Assembly (NCBI GenBank): GCA_031270945.1
Contig: JAISWZ010000500.1
Location: forward strand, 1-40,868
Reading direction: 5' to 3'
DNA: 40,868 nucleotides
Origin: Clostridiales bacterium
GTDB lineage: Bacteria > Bacillota > Clostridia > Lachnospirales > WQUN01
The notes beneath the pieces are model-generated. The model worked only from the letters and a program-made list of their open reading frames with translations. It was not told the DNA's origin and did not search any database. The position numbers and the translations under genes were made by a program. Below are positions 15,990-23,692 of the stretch, piece by piece (positions within the stretch are counted from its first letter, which is position 1; each line of letters begins with the position of its first letter).

Positions 15990-18848
15990 TTGTCTTTCAT
16001 TGATAAATACGATAACGGTGCCTGGCGCATAGTCGACCTGATAGGGGAAGGCTCATTCGGAAAAGTCTTCGAAATTATCAAGAAAGAGTATAGCTACGAC
16101 TACCCAGCCGCGCTGAAGGTCATAACTATTCCAAAAACTAGATCCGAGCTCGACAGCCTCAGGGATGAGGGCTATGAAGAAGCCTCGTTGCGTACGTATA
16201 TAGACGAAAAGGTAGAAAGCATCATGAAAGAAGTAAGATATGCCATGGAATTCGAGGGAACGTCAAATATAGTAAGCTACCAGGATCATGCAATCCAGAA
16301 GAAGGAGGGTGAGCTGGGATACATAATCCTTCTGCGCATGGAGCTGTTGCAGAGCCTCGAAAAATTTTCCATTGGAAGAAAGTTTACAGAGGAAGAAGTA
16401 GTAAAAATCGGCATCGACATATGCCGAGCCCTTGAGCTTATATCCAAGAACGGCACAATTCACCGGGATATAAAACCTGAAAACATTTTCCTGTCAAAAC
16501 ATGGTGACTACAAGCTTGGGGACTTCGGAATAGCGAGGCAAGTCGAGAGTACCCTAACTGCTGGCACGAAAGTGGGAACTCCGGCCTATATGGCACCCGA
16601 GGTATATAAGGAAAAGGAGTATGGCGCAACCGTCGACTTGTACTCTCTGGGACTTCTCATGCATCGGTTGCTGAACAACAAAAAGATGCCTTTCATCTCC
16701 GCTTACTCAACAAGTCTGAGCCAGACAGAACGAGATGAGGCTTTGGAACGGCGAATGAAGGGAGAGCAGATCCCGCCTCCAGAGTTTGCGTCCCCTGAAC
16801 TTTCAAGAGTCATACTTAAAGCCTGTGAGTTCAATCCTGAAAATAGGTTCAAGACGGCTGGCGAGATGAGAAATGCTCTGGAGATTTACAAAAATCCAGC
16901 ATATGTTGAGCCGCCACACGTAGCGCCAATATCTGAGCCCGTAGCGCCAATGACCGAACCCGTAGCGCCAATAACTGAGCCCGTAGTGCCAATGACTGAA
17001 CCCGTAGCGCCAATAACTGAGCCTGATAAAACAACCTCCACAGACGAGATTGAGCTTACAGAAATTATTGAGAAAAAAGAAGAGTCTCGTCCTAGACACA
17101 AAAAGAATAACAAAAAAATTTGGATAGTTGCAGGAGTGTTTGTTGCCATAGGCATTCTTGTCTTTGCTTTTATGCCTAAGATTATGGTGTATAGGTATTA
17201 CTACGCCGCTGAGAGGGGCAATGCTGAAGCCCAAGTAGCACTCGGAAGTTTATACTACAATGGTGTCAACGTTGAGAAAAACTACGCTGAGGCCGCGAAA
17301 TGGTATAGAAAAGCGGCTGACCAAGGCGACGCCGCTGGACAGCAATATCTTGGAGATTTGTACTATGATGGTTTGGGAGTCGGTCAAGACTATGGCGAAG
17401 CCGCTAAATGGTATCTAAAATCTGCGGAGCAAGACAATGCGCAAGCGCAAAACAAGCTCGGAAAGTTATATTACGATGGCAAAGGCGTTGAGATAGACTA
17501 CGCTGAGGCTACGAAGTGGTACAGAAAAGCCGCCGAGCAAGGTGATGCCGATGCCCAAAACAATCTCGGAAATTTATATTACGATGGCATAGGCGTCGAG
17601 ATAGACTACGCTGAGGCTACGAAGTGGTACAGAAAAGCCGCTGAACAAGGCTATGACGTTGCCCAAAACAATCTCGGAAATAATTATTACTTCGGCCAAG
17701 GCGTAGACAAAGATTATGCCGAGGCCGTGAACTGGTACAGAAGAGCCGCAGAGCAAGGATACGCCACTGGTCAAACCAATCTCGGCAATAGGTATTACTA
17801 TGGAGAGGGAGTAGCGGCAAACTACAGCGAGGCCGTTACTTGGTACAGAAAAGCCGCTGTACAAGGCGATTCTGTCGGGCAATTCTACCTTGGAAACTGC
17901 TATTGCAACGGCCAAGGGGTCGAGAAAGACTACGCTGAGGCCGTGAACTGGTACAGAAAATCTGCTGAACAAGGCTACGCGAGCGCACAAAACGAACTTG
18001 GAAAAAGATATTGCAATGGTGAAGGCGTAGAAGAAAACTACGAAGAGGCCGCAGAATGGTTTAGAAAATCCGCTGGCCAAGGCAACGACTTTGGACAGCA
18101 ATATCTTGGAGATCTGTACTATGATGGCTTAGGCGTCAAGCAAGACTATGGCGAAGCCGCAAATTGGTACCTAAAATCTGCGGAGCAAGGCAATCCGCAA
18201 GCGCAAAACAAACTCGGAAATTTATATTGCGATGGCTTAGGTGTTGAGCTGGACTACGCTGAGGCTGTTAAATGGCAAAGGCATGCTGCTGAACAAGGCT
18301 ATGCCGCTGCGCAAGACAGTCTCGGCAATAGATATTACTACGGCCAAGGAGTAGATAAAGATTATGCCGAAGCCGTGAACTGGTACAGAAAATCTGCAGA
18401 GCAAGGATACGCCACTGGTCAAACCAATCTCGGCAATATGTACTACTATGGAGAGGGAGTAGCGGTAGACTACAGAGAGGCCGTGAGTTGGTATAGAAAG
18501 GCCGCCGAACAAGGCGATGCTGTCGGGCAATGCTACCTAGGAAACGCCTATTGCACCGGCCAAGGAGTCGAGCAAGACTATACCGAGGCCGTGAACTGGT
18601 ACGGAAAATCTGCTGAACAAGGCTACGCCAATGCACAAAACGAACTTGGAAAAAGATATTACAATGGTGAAGGCATAGAAAAAAACTATGAGGAGGCCGC
18701 AAACTGGCACAGAAAAGCCGCAGAACAAGGCTACGTCGATAGTCAAATCACTCTCGGTAATTTGTATCTCAAAGGTGAAGGGGTAGAGCGAAACCTCGCG
18801 GAAGCTGCAAAATGGTACTTAAAAGCTGGTGTTAGCATATTTCAATAA
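15990..18848 (+). CDS. Transmembrane Ser/Thr kinase with 15 Sel1 repeats and Pro-rich linker
   Basis: This 952-aa protein begins at TTG (MSFIDKYDNG) behind GAAAGGAGATTTTGTT. The kinase has GEGSFGKVF, AALKVI, HRDIKPEN, DFGIAR and GTPAYMAPEV, all catalytic residues intact. The juxtamembrane linker (16911-17025) holds four or more tandem copies of a decapeptide-like unit, PVAPITEPVAPMTE, coding for a flexible acidic/proline spacer absent from paralogues. The transmembrane helix is at about 377-394 (WIVAGVFVAIGILVFAF), preceded by RHKKNNKK. Of fifteen Sel1 repeats, units 2-8 and 9-14 are a block duplication. The last unit is incomplete, ending KAGVSIFQ. The gene follows the 20-repeat kinase by 114 bp on the same strand. 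Confidence 0.93.
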   Translation: MSFIDKYDNGAWRIVDLIGEGSFGKVFEIIKKEYSYDYPAALKVITIPKTRSELDSLRDEGYEEASLRTYIDEKVESIMKEVRYAMEFEGTSNIVSYQDHAIQKKEGELGYIILLRMELLQSLEKFSIGRKFTEEEVVKIGIDICRALELISKNGTIHRDIKPENIFLSKHGDYKLGDFGIARQVESTLTAGTKVGTPAYMAPEVYKEKEYGATVDLYSLGLLMHRLLNNKKMPFISAYSTSLSQTERDEALERRMKGEQIPPPEFASPELSRVILKACEFNPENRFKTAGEMRNALEIYKNPAYVEPPHVAPISEPVAPMTEPVAPITEPVVPMTEPVAPITEPDKTTSTDEIELTEIIEKKEESRPRHKKNNKKIWIVAGVFVAIGILVFAFMPKIMVYRYYYAAERGNAEAQVALGSLYYNGVNVEKNYAEAAKWYRKAADQGDAAGQQYLGDLYYDGLGVGQDYGEAAKWYLKSAEQDNAQAQNKLGKLYYDGKGVEIDYAEATKWYRKAAEQGDADAQNNLGNLYYDGIGVEIDYAEATKWYRKAAEQGYDVAQNNLGNNYYFGQGVDKDYAEAVNWYRRAAEQGYATGQTNLGNRYYYGEGVAANYSEAVTWYRKAAVQGDSVGQFYLGNCYCNGQGVEKDYAEAVNWYRKSAEQGYASAQNELGKRYCNGEGVEENYEEAAEWFRKSAGQGNDFGQQYLGDLYYDGLGVKQDYGEAANWYLKSAEQGNPQAQNKLGNLYCDGLGVELDYAEAVKWQRHAAEQGYAAAQDSLGNRYYYGQGVDKDYAEAVNWYRKSAEQGYATGQTNLGNMYYYGEGVAVDYREAVSWYRKAAEQGDAVGQCYLGNAYCTGQGVEQDYTEAVNWYGKSAEQGYANAQNELGKRYYNGEGIEKNYEEAANWHRKAAEQGYVDSQITLGNLYLKGEGVERNLAEAAKWYLKAGVSIFQ
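17337..18740 (+). repeat. Block duplication of Sel1 units inside the kinase gene
   Basis: The segment starting GGACAGCAATATCTTGG at 17337 recurs at 18093, an offset of 756 bp, exactly seven 108-bp Sel1 units. Further in, GCCACTGGTCAAACCAATCT at 17763 recurs at 18411, an offset of 648 bp or six units. The second block therefore lacks one unit, explained by a tandem unit doubling in the first block (two near-identical VEIDYAEATKWYRKAAEQG units at about 17485-17650). Unequal recombination in register is the likely cause. Confidence 0.85.
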
Positions 18849-19108
18849 AATGTTAATCATTCTGCAATTAACCTCAAGCAAATCTAATATGCGTTTTGAT
18901 TTTTCCAAAAATCGATAAATAACCCTGAAATCTGACGATCCGAAATATTCTTTGCCTATGGGACAAACTTCAGGCGAGCGATATCGTATAATTCATTGAT
19001 AACCAACCCATCCCTGCATTTTTCGACGCCGCATTGCAATAGCAATCAAATTACAAACGAGCTTTGCCCAAAAATGCTCGTCAGTAGAACATGCTCAGGA
19101 AAAATTAA

Positions 19109-19205
19109 GAGTGTACCCAAAATCCCTTTAGAGGCAGCGGAAAGACTTGCGAGAGCTTCACCGCTAGCCTTTTCCAAGCCTATATATTAAATTTTGGGTA
19201 TTCTC
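19109..19205. mobile_element. Diverged foldback MITE in kinase leader
   Basis: The ends GAGTGTACCCAAAATCCC and AAATTTTGGGTATTCTC match the terminal repeats with changes. TAA flanks the left (19106-19108) and TTAA the right. It sits between a weak -10 (TATAAT 18987-18992) and the ribosome site at 19228. The rest of 18849-19241 shows nothing else recognisable. Confidence 0.65.
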
Positions 19206-19241
19206 TTAATCAAAGTTACAAATGTGAAAGGAGATTTTGTC

Positions 19242-21049
19242 TTGTCATTTATTGAGAAGTACGATAACGGCGCTTGGCGCATAGTCGGCTTGATAGGCGA
19301 AGGCTCTTTCGGAAAAGTGTACAAGATCGTCAAGGAGGAGTTTGGCTACGAGTACTGTGCCGCGCTAAAGGTCATATCTATACCCAAGACAAGCGCGGAG
19401 CTGGACAGCCTTAGGGCTGAGGGCTACGATGAGGCCATGCGATCCAGAAGAAGGAAGGTGAGCTGGGCTACATAATCCTTCTGCGCATGGAGTTGCTGCA
19501 GAGCCTCGAAAAAGTCTCCATCGGAAGAGCGTTCGGAGAAGATGAAACTGTAAAGATTGGCATTGACATATGCCGAGCCCTTGAGCTTCTGGCCAAGAGC
19601 GGCACGATTCACCGGGACGTGAAGCCGGAGAACATATTTCTTTCAAAACACGGAGACTTCAAGCTTGGCGACTTTGGAATAGCCAGGCAGATCGAACGTA
19701 CGCTAACCGCTGGCATTCCGAATTACACGGCCCCAGAAGTGTACACGGGAAAACAGTATGATGCGACAGCCGATTTATACTCGCTTGGGCTTGTAATGCA
19801 TAGGATGCTGAACAACAAAAAGATGCCTTTCATCTCCGCTGACTCAACAACCCTGAGCCAGACAGAGCGAGACACAGCTTTGGGAAAACGGATGAGGGGA
19901 GAGAAGATTCCGCCCCCAGCCTTAGCGTCTCCGGAACTTTCAAGTGTCATACTTAAAGCCTGCGATTCAAATGTGGAGAATAGGTACAAGACTGCATCCG
20001 AGATGCGAATGGCCTTAGAGACATACAAGAATCCAGTTCTTGCTGAGCAGTCAAGTGCAAGCGCAATTGCTGACCCTGAAGAAACAACTTCAACGGGCGT
20101 GGATAAGCCTGAATATAGAATTAAGCCTAAGCATAGCCACAAGGACATGTGCGTGATGAAGGTAGCCGCTGCAGTGGTTGCCGTTATCATATGGGCTATT
20201 GCCTTTAGTCTTGTCCCTCAGATTAGGGTGAATGGATATATCAGAGCTGCTCGGAGAGGAAACGTTGAAGCCCAAATCACTCTCGGAAATTTCTATTACA
20301 GCGGCATAAACTTTGAGAAAGACTACTCCGAGGCTGCAAAATGGTACAGAAAAGCCGCTGAACAAGGCAATGCCGATGCTCAAAACATTATAGGCGCAAG
20401 ATATTACTTTGGCGAAGGCGTAGATCAAGACTACGCGGAGGCGGTGAAATGGTACAGAAGAGCCGCTGAGAAAGGTGATGCCGCTGGCCAAGACAATCTC
20501 GGCAATAGATATTACTTTGGCGAGGGCGTAGAGCGAGATTTCGCAGAAGCCGTAAAATGGTACAAGGAAGCCGCTAACCGAGCATACGCCCCTGCGCAAT
20601 ACAATCTAGGAAATAGATATTTGAATGGCGAAGGCGTGGAGCTGGACTATTACAGAGCAGAGAAATGGTATAGAATGGCAGCTGAGCAAGGTTATGCTCC
20701 AGGACAAAACCAACTCGGTCTTTGCTATTACAATGGTTACGGTATTGCGAGAAACTACTCTAAAGCCGTAAAATGGTTCAAAAAATCCGCTAAACAAGGA
20801 GACGCCATAGGGCAATATGGACTCGGCTACTGCTACTATCATGGCAACGGTGTTGAGAAAGACTATGAAAAGGCCGTAAAATGGTACAGAAAATCTGCTG
20901 AGCAAGGCAACGTCGACGCGCAAACCAGTCTCGGATTCTGTTATTTAAACGGCGATGGTGTCGAGGAGAACTTTGAAGAAGCTACAAAATGGTTTGAGAA
21001 ATCCGGTGGACAGGGCGAGGCAAAGGGTTGTTTTTATTACGACCAATAA
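19242..21049 (+). pseudogene. Ser/Thr kinase-Sel1 gene broken by an internal deletion
   Basis: The TTG start (MSFIEKYDNG) follows AAAGGAGATTTTGTC, and the frame proceeds through GEGSFGKVY and AALKVI to EGYDEA. At about 19436 it jumps to sequence matching CAATCCAGAAGAAGG of paralogues, about 103 bp further on, losing helix C and shifting frame; translation ends at 19475. The second frame (from about 19440 to 21049) holds HRDVKPEN, DFG, a transmembrane helix (AAAVVAVIIWAIAFSLV) and about seven Sel1 repeats, ending in EAKGCFYYDQ. The activation segment is four residues shorter than in paralogues (TLTAG-IPNYTAPEV). With helix C missing, an active kinase is unlikely even if translation restarted at the Met at 19487. 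Its stop codon TAA is also a MITE target site. Confidence 0.88.
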
Positions 21050-21212
21050 GTGCATATCCTAAAATTCCGTAATGGCACCGGATAGCGTTTGCCCAACGTT
21101 CATGGGAAAATCGCCAAAGTCCTGGCGAATGCTTAAACAGTGTTTGTCTCAGCCACGGGCGAGCAAACTTGCCGGACTTTTTCGGTCCTCGGTTTAATTT
21201 TGGGATATGCTC
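21050..21212. mobile_element. Long foldback MITE inserted at a stop codon
   Basis: A 163-bp element with ends GTGCATATCCTAAAATTCCG and AATTTTGGGATATGCTC. The interior carries the GCGTTTGCCC/GGGAAAATCGCC pair and an extra segment with GAGCAAAC. Perfect TAA duplications lie at 21047-21049, which is the stop codon of the preceding reading frame, and at 21213-21215. Confidence 0.92.
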
Positions 21213-21236
21213 TAAACAGCTATCGCAAAGCCTTAG

Positions 21237-21269
21237 AAAAAAGCCTTCGTTTAGAAGCGAAGGCTTTTT
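21237..21269 (+). terminator. Terminator after the broken kinase gene
   Basis: AAAAAGCCTTCG-TTTAGAAG-CGAAGGCTTTTT is a perfect 12-bp stem with an A/T shoulder on both sides, so it may act in both directions. It lies just beyond the MITE. Confidence 0.85.
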
Positions 21270-21304
21270 GCAAACCAAGAAAAATCATGGTCAGATAGTT
21301 TTTT

Positions 21305-21333
21305 TTGTTAAGACGGCTTGGAGAAATTACAAT
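21305..21333 (+). promoter_or_regulatory. Probable promoter of the AAA-ATPase gene
   Basis: TTGTTA (21305-21310), a 17-bp spacer and TACAAT (21328-21333) lie about 120 bp before the start. Confidence 0.45.
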
Positions 21334-21451
21334 GAGGAGACATTGCTTGCTTTTTTAATTGGTTCAAGTTAAAATGTCTTTTATTCACAGACCTGAGGAG
21401 GATTGTGCAAAAACCCAGCCAGCGACAAGAGGCTAATGACTAGGAGGCGGA

Positions 21452-23449
21452 TTGGTGACAAAGGAAATCAAAATCTTTAATGATAGTTTTGAAGATTTGA
21501 GAAGAAAAAATTGCTATTACATTGACAAGTCCATGTTCATCAAAGAGATATTTAGGCACAAAGGGCATGTAAACTTGATAACCAGGCCAAGCCGGTTTGG
21601 AAAAAGCCTAAACCTTAGCATGCTCAAGTCATACCTGGAAATCGGCGCTGATCCAGCCTTGTTCGAGGGGCTTACAATAGAGGCCGAAAGGGAAATCCAT
21701 GACAAGCACTTCGGAAAATATCCTGTTTTATATATGAGCTTTGCGGACATCGCGGGAGAAAATTTCAATGATTGCATGAAATGCCTGGCGCAAAAGTTTA
21801 GCGATTACTGCATAAATTTGAAGAAAACCCTTGATTGCAGCAAACTCGATGTGTACACCCAAGAAAACATTGAATGGTACGTGAATCCTTCAGCAACGCT
21901 TGATGATTCATCTTTGAAGGCAACTCTTGATGAATTGACAAGCACGCTCTATTATTATTATGGCAAAGAGGTCGTCATTCTCATTGATGATTACGACTCA
22001 ATGTTAATTAACGCCATAGGCAAAGGCTATGAGAATGCGATTAGTGATTTTCTTTCCGGATTTTTCGGCCGAATCTTCAAAGGCAATACACATGTAGGAT
22101 TCGTGGTGCTGACAGGCTGCGTGAGGATTGTCACGGAAAGCATTGTCTCTGGTGCCAACAACGTGATTGTTTCATATGTTTCTCATAAGAATTACTCCGA
22201 CTGCTTTGGCTTGACAGAAGCCGAAGTTGAAAAAGCATTGGATGATTTTGGACTTTTCGACGCAATGGGCGCTTTTCAGGAATGGTATAAAGGATACCTT
22301 TTCAGCGACAAGTGCATCTATAATACCTCATCAGTCATGAGCTGCTGCAAGGACTTGCTTGGAGAGCGCACGGCGAATCCCCAAAAATACTGGATCAGCA
22401 ACAGTAGCAGTAGCAACAACAACAAGATCCTCGTGGACATCCTTAACAAGGCTGAAAGGGCATTAGAGCTTTCTAATCTGGAGAACCTCGTATTTGGCGG
22501 CACCATTAATCTCTCATTGAAAACAGTCTTAACCCTAAAAGATTTTGACACTGACTTTTGGAGCGTCCTTGTGCATTCAGGATACTTGACTCCTTGCATG
22601 GCAGACAGCAATGACTACCGCATCCCCAACAAAGAGATCAAGAACGCCTTCGTTGAGTCAGTGATCACTTGGATTCAGGGGCGCGTGAAAGAGGAATTGC
22701 GCAGAATCGTAGTTAGCTCCATTTGGAAACAGGACTCAGAAACCCTACAGGAAACATTGATAGATATTCTCGCAGACCCTTTCATCGATAAGATAAGCTT
22801 TCGCCAGGCGTACCCTTGCCACTTGATTCTCCTGGGGCTTATGGCAGACGGCGAGGTCAAGAGCAATGGCGATAGCGGAAACGGCCGCTACATAACCCTT
22901 GCAAACAGCAAAGACGCCGCAATTATCGAGTTGAAGAAGTCATATGCTGACCTGTACATGCTTTCTGACGCACTCGGGGGCATAATGCAGATCAGGGACA
23001 GATTCTGCGGACAGGACTTTAACCAAAGAGGCTTTAACGTTATCCATTACGGCATGTCGTTTTGCAAAAAGCAATGCTTCGCCATTCTTGAGAGCAATAT
23101 CGACCAGGCGATGATTGAGTCAGCTATAGGCGACATGGAAGCGGCTGTCTGGGGCTTAAACTGGATAATCGACAAAAAGATGCGGGAAACCGCAAAAAGA
23201 AGAAAGAAGCCCGTTCCACTGCCTCCTCTGATAAAAGAGCCTGACTCTGAAGCTTGGTTTCCCGGAAGGGAGCAAAAGCTGAAAGACCTTCGGGATGTTT
23301 TAGAGCTCGAAAAGCTTAATTTCAACTTCGCCCTATTACTCGAAACTACCACCAAGCTGCTTGATGACTTGAGATGGCTTCTAAAAACGGAGGTAGCCAG
23401 GGACGATAGCAGAACGCTTCTTGAAGCGCTTCTGACTGATGCTTCATGA
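21452..23449 (+). CDS. AAA-ATPase-like protein with PD-(D/E)XK nuclease-like C-terminus
   Basis: This 665-aa protein has the layout of the widespread AAA-ATPase-like/PDDEXK_9 family. The N-terminal part reads FEDLRRKNCYYIDKSMFI...NLITRPSRFGKSLNLSMLKSYLEI, with Walker A in RPSRFGKS and Walker B in VVILIDDYD (near residue 180). A region at about 475-495 (SGNGRYITLANSKDAAIIELKK) corresponds to the usual ESGxGRxD...IIELK nuclease motif, but the upstream Glu is Asp and the GRxD aspartate appears to be lost, so nuclease activity is doubtful. GGIMQIRDRFCGQDFNQRGFNVIHYGMSFCKK is the typical family end; about 130 further residues form an unusual C-terminal extension. AGGAGG at 21443 precedes TTG (21452) and GTG (21455); either could be the start. 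The role is unknown; relatives are often variable-copy accessory genes. Confidence 0.85.
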   Translation: MVTKEIKIFNDSFEDLRRKNCYYIDKSMFIKEIFRHKGHVNLITRPSRFGKSLNLSMLKSYLEIGADPALFEGLTIEAEREIHDKHFGKYPVLYMSFADIAGENFNDCMKCLAQKFSDYCINLKKTLDCSKLDVYTQENIEWYVNPSATLDDSSLKATLDELTSTLYYYYGKEVVILIDDYDSMLINAIGKGYENAISDFLSGFFGRIFKGNTHVGFVVLTGCVRIVTESIVSGANNVIVSYVSHKNYSDCFGLTEAEVEKALDDFGLFDAMGAFQEWYKGYLFSDKCIYNTSSVMSCCKDLLGERTANPQKYWISNSSSSNNNKILVDILNKAERALELSNLENLVFGGTINLSLKTVLTLKDFDTDFWSVLVHSGYLTPCMADSNDYRIPNKEIKNAFVESVITWIQGRVKEELRRIVVSSIWKQDSETLQETLIDILADPFIDKISFRQAYPCHLILLGLMADGEVKSNGDSGNGRYITLANSKDAAIIELKKSYADLYMLSDALGGIMQIRDRFCGQDFNQRGFNVIHYGMSFCKKQCFAILESNIDQAMIESAIGDMEAAVWGLNWIIDKKMRETAKRRKKPVPLPPLIKEPDSEAWFPGREQKLKDLRDVLELEKLNFNFALLLETTTKLLDDLRWLLKTEVARDDSRTLLEALLTDAS

Positions 23450-23473
23450 TAGAGCTGCCGCTCAGCGTAGAAT

Positions 23474-23503
23474 TAGCGCATATCCCAAGGGTATGCGCTT
23501 TTT
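23474..23503 (+). terminator. Terminator of the AAA-ATPase gene
   Basis: AGCGCATATCCC-AAG-GGTATGCGCT is followed by TTTTTG, 25 bp after the stop. The left arm contains CATATCCC, so the hairpin may derive from a MITE end. Confidence 0.75.
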
Positions 23504-23692
23504 GCGTAACCTCAGACTAAACGGCTATCATCGCGTAATCTAAAGAGAGCAGAAATATGCGATTTATAGAATATTGACACATATTTTCGGTGATTGCGCG
23601 AAAATGCAGGCCATAATCATAGATACGACAATTTGATTGAATCTCAATACTAAAGGCATTCTGGACATATTCTAAAGAGAGGAGGTTTTGTC

